Assembly: GCA_963971305.1 (NCBI GenBank)
Contig: OZ020313.1
Location: forward strand, 24,530,602-24,594,601
Direction: 5' to 3'
DNA: 64,000 nucleotides
From: Arcuatula senhousia
Taxonomy: Eukaryota; Mollusca; Bivalvia; Mytilida; Mytilidae
Translations under genes and position numbers: made by a program
Part shown: piece by piece, positions 53,330 to 64,000 of the stretch
Layout: every line of letters starts with the position of its first letter
Position numbering within the stretch: position 1 is the stretch's first letter
The notes under the pieces: generated by a model
The model's database searches: none
Told to the model about the DNA's origin: nothing
The model's input: only the letters and a program-made list of their open reading frames with translations

Positions 53330-55395
53330 CGTACTCATTTAAACCGGTTTTACAATAATATTACAGAAAATTTGATGTTTTCATGGCTAACTATAGGAAA
53401 ATTTTGAAAAATTATTTAACTAAATTTTTTTATTAAGAATCTTGATGGAATCCACAAGCCTGTAGCAGTGGGATAATCCAGACCTATTTTTGGTCGGGGG
53501 AAGGATAAGCCTACTGCGAAGGAGTTTAGATATCGACATCAGCACAAAAGAAAACAATGTCTTAGATATATCTAAAAACTAAAGAAGAAAGTCAAATATG
53601 CATATATAGATGATTGTATGCATTTCATTAACCATTCTGTATTTCTCTTTAAAACAAAATCTTTCAAGTTAAATGTTGAATTGTAGAGTTTTAATTACAA
53701 TCATTTAATTATGTACACCCAAAGAATAAAACAAAATTTTGTCTCCTTGGACAATACATCTATAACAATTCGATAGTTTTCTGATAGACCAGAGTTACAA
53801 AAGATCTAGAAACAACCAGGTTGTTGCTCTAGCATAACACCAAATTTAACAATTGGCATTTTTAAATAAGCTTTTCTAATAGGATAAATTCAACAAGTTA
53901 AGGATACAAAGTTTTTTTTACTTGAAAATGAACGTGGTCAAATTCGGTGCTATAGATTAAGCTTTATGTTGATGAGTGCCTTTCATAATATATACTTTCA
54001 TTTAATATACATTGAATGCAATATTTTGGAGTTTTATTGATGTGTAAAAGCGTGGCACAAAGCACATTTTTATGAAGCGCGACAGCGCTTCATGTTGATA
54101 ATGTGCGCAAATGTCCACGCTTTTACACACCAATTTAACTCCAAATTATTGCATTTAATGTATATAATTACATTATTGATAAGGATGCAAAAATGCATCG
54201 TGTATTTGATTAAAAATTACTCAGCATAAGTCGTTGTCAAGGTCAGATGTGCTGGTGAGTTTCATCGAGAAATGAAACCTCATCGCTGAAGAACTATTAA
54301 CCAATCGAAATCGTTGTTACGAATACAAAATTAAAAGAATGTATTTATTCGAATGTGACTTATGAAACATTTTTTTTCACATTTAGCATCGTCGAATTAA
54401 CCCTTATATTACCATCTGCTTTTGTAACTAATTAGTCAAGGATACCCCATAGGTACCTCTGCTTCTTTGAATAACAATCTGCAGCTAGTTGACTTATGCT
54501 CACTTGGAGCAACCACGAGCATGGTAGTAACAAGAATTGTATAAAAGAAATGAATTCCGTTTGTGTAAATTTAAATCTTTTGAAGTGACAAATATGCATC
54601 CATAGTCTAACAAAATTATATCATATATAGTCATTATATCAGGACCTGTTTAATTTACTGGTCTGTAACATCTTTTGACTTATTAGTTTAATGTTTGACT
54701 TGAAAGAACTGAAAGCGGGTTTCAAAAATAGTTGTAACAAAAATGAATTAAGAATATGGTAACGAAAGTTTGAAAAAAAGGTTTGCATTAAATATACTAG
54801 TATTTAATTTTCGTTTAAACGAACTCTGTATAGGGTTTCATGAAAATATACATCTAATAGAATAAAAATTCTAGAAAGTCAAATTAACTGATTTATACAA
54901 CAGTTCGTGTTAAGTTACACCTGTCAATAATTATAGATATTCGTATAACAATGTTAATCTATAGCAAAATTACCATGTAGACCGAACTAATAAACAGCAG
55001 TGGACAACAATTCTAACAACAAACCATAAACGGAAGTTTCGCCTACGTTCTAAAAGACTTTTACTCCATATTTCGATGATCATCCTAAATATAATTAAAC
55101 CTTTAAAGCTTTTGTAGCTGTGTCGGTAGCACTTGATTACCAATTAAATGATTTTTCTGATAATAAAAATCAATCTAAGTTCCTTTAGAACCACGAAACA
55201 GAAAAAGAAAATTATATAGTGACCAACTACAGTTCTTTTATTTGTTATTCCAGTTTCATACGGGGATATTTCTAATCATGAATATTCATATCAATTTGAA
55301 TAGTGGGTGGAGCATATCTCCGAAAGCATCATCATCTTAATGAAAGATTGATTCTTAATCTTGTACGTCAAAGCACTTTTGCCTGGGCTGAACAT
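53330..55395. other. Intergenic region upstream of the small secreted-protein gene
   Basis: No coding exon seen. It contains the palindrome at 53995-54165. Confidence 0.4.
53995..54165. repeat. Palindromic MITE-like repeat
   Basis: Left arm: AATATACATTGAATGCAATA, GGAGTT, GTGTAAAAGCGTGG, GCACATT. Right arm: AATGTGC, CCACGCTTTTACAC, AACTCC, ATTGCATTTAATGTATAT. The centre is GAAGCGCGACAGCGCTTC. Confidence 0.7.
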
Positions 55396-55400
55396 TTGGT

Positions 55401-55409
55401 TATAAATAG
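55401..55409 (+). promoter_or_regulatory. TATA box
   Basis: TATAAATAG, a close match to the metazoan TATA consensus. It lies about 30 bp before a plausible start region (TCACATTCATTT, about 55424-55435) and about 205 bp before the signal-peptide ATG. Confidence 0.6.
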
Positions 55410-55605
55410 CAGCTAACAAACTGTCACATTCATTTAGAAACGAAAAGACAAGTAAAGACTATTTTGGAAATACAATTCTTGATACTGTAACGAACTACAA
55501 ACGAAGACTATATGGTTTGAAGAAACAGAGATACTAACATCTTTTCTACTACTGTGATCTGGGGAACTTTTAAAGACTTTAAACTTTTTTAATTCCAGTT
55601 TTAGA

Positions 55606-55657
55606 ATGAAATACGTCTTCACTATTTTAGTTGTTTTATATTCATATGTAGTTGCTG
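55606..55657 (+). CDS. Signal-peptide exon of a small secreted-protein gene
   Basis: ATG at 55606 encodes MKYVFTILVVLYSYVVA and ends GCTG|GTGAGT in phase 1. The hydrophobic core and the V-V-A end make a complete signal peptide. It sits downstream of a good TATA box, with an AATTCCAG acceptor-like site just before the ATG that could end a 5' non-coding intron. A tiny ATG-GTT-TGA upstream frame occurs at about 55510. Small secreted proteins with a separate signal exon are common in molluscs; the mature product is not identified. Confidence 0.6.
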
Positions 55658-58029
55658 GTGAGTATCTATTGCTATAAGAGGTACACATTTATGTTTAACA
55701 ATTTCTTTAAAGTTGAAATGCTCTTTTTTAGAACTATATAGTTAGAAAACGTTCCTTCAAGTATATTGAAAAACATTTTTTTTAATTGAAGTTACTAAAT
55801 TGCTCAGTTAATTATTGAATATGATTTATTTATAATATTTTCAAGAGATACATATTGAAATTAACAAGTCATCTACTATTTTGATATTATACATACATTC
55901 TTGCTACTGACCAGTCTTCATGCCACATTTTTAATCATATACTAGTAAACACTAATATATCGTTTCGCTATGCTTTGTCATATACTCTTTGCTCTGATTT
56001 AATACTAAAACGCTAAATATTGAACGTATCTGCTGAGAATCTGTTACACCGAAGGGTTTTTATATTAACTATTTTAAACTTTTATCTATTAGGATGGTTA
56101 CGAAAACTGTCAGGAATAAAAACTCTGTAATTAACTTTTTCATAGCAGGATACATTGAAATTAAATTGATATCATGCATTGAATATGTAGAGTAAAGTAT
56201 CATATTAAATTGGTTCAAAAGTCATGAAAGTTAGGCGTTAGATTGGAGCTGGTGATACATGTCAATACGCAATCTGAAAGTGCAATGTAATCAGAATGAT
56301 AGTTTGAAGATTTTGGTTGATTGTGTTTTTAACCAAGCAAATATGAAATATTTTTAGTTCTATGCGTAGTAAAAACTTCAAAATGAAAAAAAAACAAAAA
56401 ACACCATTGGTATGTACAATGTCGTAAAAGTATATGGGAATTTGGTAAAAATGGGACCATAGCAACTGGTGAACAAAAAGTTTGATTGTTCATGCTGTTA
56501 AAAGATATTTTTCTATTCATAAATGAAATAATACTTAAACATAAAACGTCGTTGAAACATATTTAAAGATTATAAAGAGAGCTGAGCTTTAAAATTTACT
56601 TTGGTTAAATAGTACTCTTTTATAATGAAAATAAAATTATATTGATATCGCTTATTAAATTTAACATAATTAATTGATAATTGTAATAATATCACAAAAA
56701 ATTATACAAAACGTTTTTTGAAATTAAAGCATCTGTTTTAAGCTTAGCAACTGTAAATGTTTTAGACTGTTTCCATTTTAATTGAATCATGATCATTCTA
56801 ATATTGATGCATATGTTTAGTTATAAAGATTTTTTGAAAAAATACCTATCGAAATTATCAATCTCATTTATCCATGATGAAATTAGGTAGCTACATACAC
56901 AAACAATTTCATTTTGGGAATCATACGTTCTTTCTTGTAAGGTTGTTTCAGTACCAAAAATAGTTCGTTCAATGAGAGTTTTTTCTTATAATGAAAACAA
57001 TAGAAGTCGTTTTTACATGTTTAACGAATTGATAAACGCTTTTTCCCCTTTCGCGACTATTTGACATCGGCCCTGCGGTAAATAAAGGTAATAACAAAAC
57101 TACCGAACTTGAATGATCAATCTCATAGTCCAGAGAAAATGACAAAAACGAATCAGTCATACCGGAGAATTGGTGGATCGCAAATGAATGCTACAAGTGG
57201 TTTAAAACTTTCAGTTTGACTTTCTAAATTGTTCAATTTTCACTACCCAATTTATTGTTTAGTGCGCAGTGTCCGATACTTGTTGCTCAGACTCAGACCT
57301 TCAATACAGAACTCTCCGTATTCTAGCTTTCTTTCATTGGTATAACAATTATTGATGTATCTAGGATCTTAGTTTCAAGAATTTGTCGCTTGGAACTTGA
57401 ATGCAATTTTGTTACAAAATTATCAAACGTAAGATTAAAATAAATGCTTGACCATCACATTTCACGAGGATGCATGCAACTTTTTTTCTATTTGAAAAAA
57501 ATGAATAAAAAATGTCATTTAAAATGATATTGTTAACCAGACAGAATTTATGAATTATTAAGTTAAAAAAGTCTGATAAACCTTCTACTTGTTAGACTGC
57601 CCACTTTTGGGACATTATTGCCATTGACATATTTTTTTCGCTGTGTAACCGTGTGATGTAAATTCTCTGGAAGGACTCTGCTATAACAATTGACTGGTGG
57701 TTTCTAAAGCAAATAAAATTTTAACACTAATCTCGAGTGGTCAAGCTTTGCGGAGGCGGAAAATATTTGATATTTCTGACAATGAAAACTTATACCAAGA
57801 CAAACTTTTTATGACAACAATCAAGACTTAGAGCAAAAAGGTTGTTTTTAAAAGCTAGCCATTATTAAGGCATAGACGTTTTCAAGATAAACTTTCCATA
57901 AACATGACGAAAGAGAAAGATAGAGTCCCCTTGATCTTTCATTGCCAATACATTCTATAGAATTTGGTTTGCCGTTTGAAGTTTAAGAACAATTAAGAAT
58001 AGCTGAGACATTATTTGGATTACCTATAT

Positions 58030-58190
58030 GTTAGTCAATGGATTTGGTAACATTTTTCGAATGTTTTGGGCACGAGTACTTTTCTTTCGTCACTTTTGCT
58101 TTTCGACCTTTCACTGTTTTTGATATAGATGCTGCTGATGAAAGGTTACTACTTAAAATATGCATAAACATAATAACCAAATTAATCGCT
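58030..58190. repeat. 384-bp family fragment
   Basis: CAATGGATTTGGTAAC, GAGTACTTTTC, ATGCTGCTGATGAAAGGTTA and AAATATGCATAAACATAAT align with the 39245-39445 copy. Confidence 0.55.
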
Positions 58191-58594
58191 TTATTGTAGA
58201 CTGCTTAGGAACTTTGTATTAATAACAAGTTACGAACAAATATTGAAAACACTCATAGGGTTAGAATGAATAAATCTAATTAATAAAAAAAAAGAATTAT
58301 AAACTGTTACTATCAAATGATGCTGACGGGACGACAAAGTAAAGTTTGTCACTCTTGTTCCTGACACCTTTCGTAATAACGGATGCGACATAGCTAACAC
58401 TATATCAAATTCATTTTTGCCTTCTTACGATGGCGGTTATATGTCAAGAAAAGTAATAAATTTTACCAATATCAGTATACATATATGTCTATTAAAAGAT
58501 ATTAATACTTTTTATTGATACATAAAGTAGATCCAAATTGCAGAAAAAAGATTGACAAAGTTCATGTAAAAAATGCAAAAAACAAAAACAAAAC

Positions 58595-58870
58595 CCAAAA
58601 CAAAATCAGATCACAAGTAACCGAAACCATCAACCAAATGAAATCAGCAAGATGAGCCAATTTCGGAACAAGAATGAACGCATGTGCTCCAGAACGATGA
58701 GCAATTCTAGTTTGTTATCTTACATTTTTGTTCAAACGGTTTGTTAGTGAATGTTGTATCCAATAAAGTAAGACAATACAAAAAACTTTGCCAAACTTTA
58801 TCTGCAATCATTTAAGAGATAGAAATCACTTGCCTAAGAGCACATGATGTCTTTCGTAATACTAGTTTCA
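58595..58870 (-). mobile_element. Penelope-like 3' tail, strongly diverged reverse copy
   Basis: ATGTGCTCCAGAACGATGAG, CATTTAAGAGATAGAAATC and GCACATGATGTCTTTCGTAA align in order with the reverse tail at 21410-21590. Confidence 0.45.
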
Positions 58871-60988
58871 ATTTTAAAAATGCACATTATTCAGTTTCAA
58901 AATTCATAATTCATATGCACATTTAAACAGAGACTCTGCTCATGTTAAAACAGCAGTAGGTGGAAACGTGTCACAAACACACACAACAATAATGCAATGT
59001 ATCTGATGGTAATTAATTTACTCTTTGTGATCTTTTATGAAGAATACAATAGATTCTCAATTAATCATACATTCTGAATGAATGTATAAACAATGGAATG
59101 AAGAATGAATCTCTGGCATGATTGTTAACCAAATGCACTTACATTGACTACGTTTTGTTAACTGCCTGGATGAAGTGAGTCTAGATCTGCAGCGACAAAA
59201 AGTTATAATAAACAGATTCTTTCCTATCCTATGTGATTAAGATAAGAATTTTGTTCAATTTTGTAACGTTAAATGAATACAGAAACGGAGAGTCTAAAAA
59301 TGTCATAGAAACGTTAGAGTAATCATTTTATAGTTTTCTTTTTGGTATTTTTTTATGGTTCTGTTTAAATTTCCTGACTCAATGCAATGTTGTTAACAAT
59401 TTTGATGTATTGTTATTTATAGTTTAAATACGTTTTTTTTTTAAATTCACAGTATCAAAGCGTATATTAATTATCATAAATTGATTCTTTGGTTACATTC
59501 TAAATATTTGCTAATTTCAAGCTGTTACCCATCAGCAGCAGCATAACCAAAACGGTAAATTTTGTTTTATTAAACATCATGCTTATTTAAGGGGCAACCT
59601 TTCAGCAATTAAATCAAAATGATTAAAAGGAATCCTGTAAAAAGTGAACAGAAAATTCGAAACGTATGTTTTATGTTGTTAAGTTTTACTTTGGTCTTTA
59701 ACTATTTGTTGGATCGTTTCAGTTAAAATTAAAATAGTTCATGACTGTTTATTACAACTCTTAATAGCTAATAATGACTGTTCTTTAATTAATCAGTTTA
59801 TGACTGTACTTTTAGATTTTTAGCTGTTTTTTTTATTCTAAAGAATTTGATAAACATCAAACATTTGCTATTTTTACGACTGACGGTTGCAGTTTGTTTG
59901 GTTATACTGATCAATTAAAGTTTTTATTGAATGAAATACAATCAAACGCCTAACGGTTTAATACAGAGTTTCAGGAATTTAAGTATCTGATTAAAACACA
60001 ATTCCTAATTTGTTTTTATTTATATTTATTTGCCATAGAATTTTCAACCAATTCAAAAGCAATGCAAACTATTAAACATGTTTAAAAACCCCTTTACCAT
60101 TTAAAACAAATAAAGTTTATTTGATAAATCGAAAGCATGAATTGATTTGATATTCAGCATCTGATAAAAAGACATTTTTAATGAAATATTAATTGCTATG
60201 TAAATACGAACCAAAATCACAGAGATAATAAAACGACAAGCTTTCCATAAAATTATCACAGGTCTTCGATAATTAAGATAAGTTTCCAATACAATGCCAA
60301 GGCTTATTACAAACTTGACAAAGACCGAAGAAAAGAATGCATAAAATGAGACAAAGTGGCGTTTAGAATTTCGATTTTCTCATATTGAAAGTTATTTAAT
60401 CAACTAATAGAACGATTGATTCCGTTATACGCTTCTTTAGTCCCGTTTTTTGTCTGGTTTAAAGCAATAAGAATGAGAAGATTTCTATCTAATACAGCAA
60501 TGGTTAGATAATAGCCACTTTTGATGGTTTCCTCTTTTGATGGAATGCTATTTAGGGAAACGGTGTGACGAACGGATGTTAAAGTACTTCGTCATTTAAC
60601 ACAAGTTAACAATGGAACAAAAGAAAATGCAATATTACTAGTGACACCTTTTACACTTTTTAAATTTTGATAAAAATGGTGCAGTTGTTTTCAATGTGTT
60701 TACATAAAAAATTATGAAGGCAAAATGAATGTGTTAAAATGTACGTAATTGGCTATATAACAACAAAGTGTTAGACAGCGTTCATCAAATTCTCTTATGT
60801 TGTGAAAAGTTGTCATATTTTTTCATACCAAAATCACCTTTATTAAGATAGAAAAAAAGATAAGGTTTTGTCCATTTCTTAAAAAAAACATGGTACCACT
60901 AAATTTTTAAACTTTTCAAAACTTTTAAAAGAGTTTTTAAGGTATAATGAACAATCTTTCCATTATGTATTTAGTGTGGCTACTCATA

Positions 60989-61241
60989 AGGGACCGACCA
61001 TTTAACTTGAAGGGGGGCCTTGGTTTTTTCCTAAAAAAATATTCTGAAAATAAGTTTTGATGAAAAAATTTTTTGGCAGCTTAGGGTAAGAAAAAAAAAT
61101 TCTGAAGAAGGATTTTTGCCATATAAACTAATGTTAATAATGAAAAAAAAAATTCTGTCGTGATGCCTTCGAAAAACAAAATCTGACCAAAACAAAAAAC
61201 CAAGCCCCCCCATCCTTTCGAGTTGAAATGGTCCGTCCCTA
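60989..61241. mobile_element. Complete MITE with inverted ends of about 40 bp
   Basis: The left end AGGGACCGACCATTTAACTT then GAAGGGGGGCC is inverted at the right as GGCTTGG-type sequence ending GAGTTGAAATGGTCCGTCCCT. The interior carries A-runs with ATTCTGAA motifs. The partial copy at 1436-1632 shares one end. Confidence 0.75.
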
Positions 61242-61383
61242 AATCATTGTAATATGAACACAGTTTTGACGTGATGTCATTTTAAAATTGCTCATACATG
61301 TGTAGACCACATAACATAAAAAAGCATGAGGTTTAGATAAGTATTTGAACCCACAAATAGTTTATTATATTTCAAATCATAGG

Positions 61384-62022
61384 TGAAAGTTGACTACAAC
61401 TACAGCAAACATCCTAGATCTAGGTGGTGTTAAAGTTGACTACAACAACAACAAACATCCTAGATCTAGAATGGGTTAAAGTTGACTGCAACTACAACAA
61501 ACATCCTAGATCTAGATGGGGTTAAAGTTGACTACAACTACAGAAAACATCCTAGATCTAGATGGGGTTTAAGTTGACTGCAACTACAATAAACATCCTA
61601 GATCTAGATGGGGTTAAAGTTGACTACAACTACAGAAAACATCCTAGATCTAGATGGGGTTTAAGTTGACTGCAACTACAATAAACATCCTAGATCTAGA
61701 TGGGGTTAAAGTTGACTACAACTACAGAAAACATCCTAGATCTAGATGGGTTTAAAGTTGACTGCAACTACAACAAATATCCTAAATCTAGATGGGGTTA
61801 AAGTTGACTACAACTACAGCAAACATTCCTAGATCTAGATGGGGTTTAAGTTGACTGCAACTACAATAAACATCCTAGATCTAGATGGGGTTAAAGTTGA
61901 CTGCAACTACAGTAAACATCCTAGATTAGATGGGGTTAAAGTTGACTACAACTACAGAAAACATCCTAGATCTAGATGGGGTTAAAGTTGACTACAACTA
62001 CAACAAAACTCCTAGATCCAGG
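61384..62022. repeat. 46-bp minisatellite, about 14 units
   Basis: The unit is GTTAAAGTTGACTACAACTA followed by CAGAAAACATCCTAGATCTA and GATGGG. Its period is 46-47 bp (61388, 61434, 61480, 61526 and onward). From about 61526 many units alternate between GACTACAACTACAGAAAAC and GACTGCAACTACAATAAAC, giving a 92-bp dimer period. Confidence 0.93.
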
Positions 62023-62029
62023 AAATTTA

Positions 62030-63999
62030 CCTTATCACGTAACGTGCATAACTGCATAAGTAACAAAACCTTTTTTTCGTAACATTTGTTTAGTTTTCAT
62101 GTGTTCTCTATTGCCCTTATTTGTGTTTTAATATGTTTTTAAATCAAACTAAGATTTGTTGTTGGAGCTATTTTCTAAAAACTAAATTACAACAAAATGA
62201 AAAAAAGTGACTTTAGTTGTATCAGTTTTCAATTCTGTAGTGACTCTCTAAAATGTCAGCGTTTGATACGTTTGCATTGATTAAAGTCGGCATTTTAGGA
62301 ACAAGGGAATATCTAAGATATCATGGGTTACTCACAGGCATTTCAGAATCATCAAGTCAAATCGATTCACAATAAAAAGTCTAATTGCAGCTTATTTGTG
62401 ATATAAGATAGTTAAAGTGTTGCATAGCTGCAAATCTCAATGAGTTAATTCTTTTCATTTTTTTTTTGTAGCCAGGAAACTTTATTTTTTTTATATTCCA
62501 TATCATCAAATATGTTTGTTTATCAAATAATGTTAACATTTGATAAAAGAAAATTTTGGGGTCACAGTCTCTAAATGTGAGACGTTATATTAAAAGCGAT
62601 GGTGCCATAAAAAAATACCTTTTTCGGTTGATTTACATTCGAAGACTATTTAGAACGCAATGTTGATATTTTATAGTTTTTTTCCTATATTTTGTTCATT
62701 TATTGACATGCTTCACCGTTTCATAAACTTAACGGTGACCCCTTATGATCTTTACACCAAAAGATTCCAAATTAACAGCTTGTTATTTCTTTTAATTTAA
62801 AATTGACACATGATTTGGTAACGTTTCACCTTTATCTTAAATTTATAAACATGTATCAATAGCTTGTTCCTCAAAACAACTTTATGACATTTATTCTATT
62901 AACTTACTAACACTACTAATGTAATCGTATTTGGCTATTCAACCACTAGACAGATATTGTAAGACATTTGACAGCTGTTTTACCATTTGATTGCCTAGCT
63001 ATAGCGTTTTTTTTCAGGGAATCTTGACTTAATTAATAGATTTTGGAATACAGTATACAATCATAATCACAAATTAACATTGTGTATACAGACATGTTGC
63101 AAAACTAATCGATGACAAAAGAATCTCACGAAAATGTTAAAGGTATCGAGAACGTTGTGTATTTGGTATGAGAGAGAATGTAGAATAGAATGCTGTTTTT
63201 TGAATTGCTTATCGTTATATAATGATTATCAAGTTCATAAATCTGATACGCAAAAACTATATTTATTAAAGCAAATAAATAATAGTAAATGTAACAGAAA
63301 AGCTTGTTTTTTTTCACAAAAAAAGTTTTATCATAAGGTTTGCTGAATAAGTAAACTAAAACAACTTGGATGAACAAATGCTTATATGAACTTGTTTTTC
63401 CATGTTTGTTCATTAATCTGAAATTGAATCTTTTCTTATGCCCAATGCTAATTATAGTTATCAGCGTGGTAGATTTAACTGGATTAAGTCTATGCCTATC
63501 TTAAGTAAGGCACACCCACATTGTGGCTTAAGAAGACTTATACCCCTCTGCCAAGAAGAATGTTATAATTCAAAGCAAGCCAATCTTACCAATTAATGAG
63601 GCCAGGGGAAATGCAAAAGAAATGGTAAATATATGCCAGACCTTGATATTAAACCAACTTTTAACCAGAACGACGCCATATTTGACCTTTTTTGCATAAA
63701 TTCATTGATTAATGATATCATTGTTTCAAACTTATTCCAAGACGCTGAATTGATTACCCATCTCAAAATTTATAAGACAAACATTTTCAGCATTTTCTTT
63801 AAACTGAACAATAGGTTGCTGTCAAAATTTTAATTCAAATAAACTTAAAGCAACCAACCTGATTTTGAGGAGAGAAGGATGCCTGTGTTGTGGCCATAAA
63901 CATTTAAAATGGAAAAAAAATGTTAATTAAAAAAGTGTGTTAAATGGTTTAATTAAATTTTAATGGATCCAGATATGAAATATTTAAATAATCGCATTA
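62030..63999. other. Right edge, no firm gene
   Basis: AT-rich. One candidate terminal exon (63018-63115, plus) is described separately. The open frame at 63633-63833 is low-complexity and unsupported. Confidence 0.4.
63018..63115 (+). CDS. Candidate last exon of the small secreted-protein gene
   Basis: The strong acceptor TTTTTTTTCAG|GG fits the phase-1 donor at 55657. The joined frame adds GNLDLINRFWNTVYNHNH, then a short tail with three cysteines (LCIQTCCK) before TGA at 63113, giving a 49-residue precursor. AATAAA follows at about 63272. The open stretch is short enough to be chance in AT-rich DNA and the implied intron is 7.4 kb, so this is tentative. Confidence 0.25.
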
Positions 64000-64000
64000 A

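Larger units (their letters stand above)
55658..60980. other. Putative intron or intergenic DNA, no supported exon
   Basis: AT-rich sequence. It contains a 384-family fragment (58030-58190), a CCTGTACC-family fragment (57085-57185) and a reverse Penelope-like tail (58595-58870). Short frames here lack support. Confidence 0.4.

Noticed and set aside
57263..57360. Exon candidate after TTTATTGTTTAG reading CAVSDTCCSDSDLQY for the small secreted-protein gene
   Set aside because: The cysteine-rich reading is in phase 0, but the signal-peptide exon ends in phase 1. The phase-matched reading is arginine- and leucine-rich with no clear donor.
61384..62022. CRISPR-like array at the right side
   Set aside because: The 46-bp units are contiguous without spacers.

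Overview
This window looks like nuclear DNA from a marine bivalve mollusc, most likely a mussel or close relative. The reasons are AT-rich DNA, split genes with GT/AG introns of several kb, and a dense load of short inverted-repeat elements, Penelope-like retroelement debris and bivalve-style tandem-repeat elements. There is no bacterial gene layout: no operons, ribosome-binding sites or phage genes. The species call is inference from style. No tRNA, rRNA or CRISPR array was recognised.

Left part (1-18.7 kb): the window opens inside a broken Penelope-like reverse transcriptase (3 to about 1160) with its 3' tail. A plus-strand glycosyltransferase gene of the MGAT4 family (Golgi N-glycan branching) follows. 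Its anchor exon is at 4148-4238, a possible stem exon at 8329-8396, and one long catalytic exon at 15758-16908. Two related tandem-repeat elements lie in its last intron (9.8-11.2 kb) and just past its stop (17.0-18.7 kb).

Middle part (19.0-34.5 kb): a minus-strand gene can be assembled exon by exon from 34523 down to about 19021. Eleven coding exons have compatible phases throughout and total 1716 nt (571 codons plus stop). The predicted product is secreted: signal peptide, farnesoic-acid-O-methyltransferase-like (FAMeT, PF12248-type) domain, EGF-like domain, Ig-like domain and a ten-cysteine zona pellucida (ZP) domain. Its introns are packed with nested mobile elements. The intron after the EGF exon holds an array of about 15 copies of the 3' half of that exon, many keeping the splice donor.

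Right part (34.6-64 kb): mostly non-coding. It holds minisatellites (39 bp at 36.0 kb; 384 bp at 45.6-46.9 kb; 46 bp at 61.4-62.0 kb), a degenerate interstitial telomere-type tract (49.4-49.6 kb), and a 1.7-kb transposon with perfect 20-bp terminal inverted repeats, a 5-bp target duplication and arrays of a CCGTTAA motif (51.6-53.3 kb). A TATA box at 55401 precedes a signal-peptide exon at 55606-55657, the start of a small secreted-protein gene whose remaining exons are uncertain.

The most unusual items are the FAMeT-EGF-Ig-ZP gene and its intronic half-EGF-exon array. All calls come from reading the sequence; no database search was possible.
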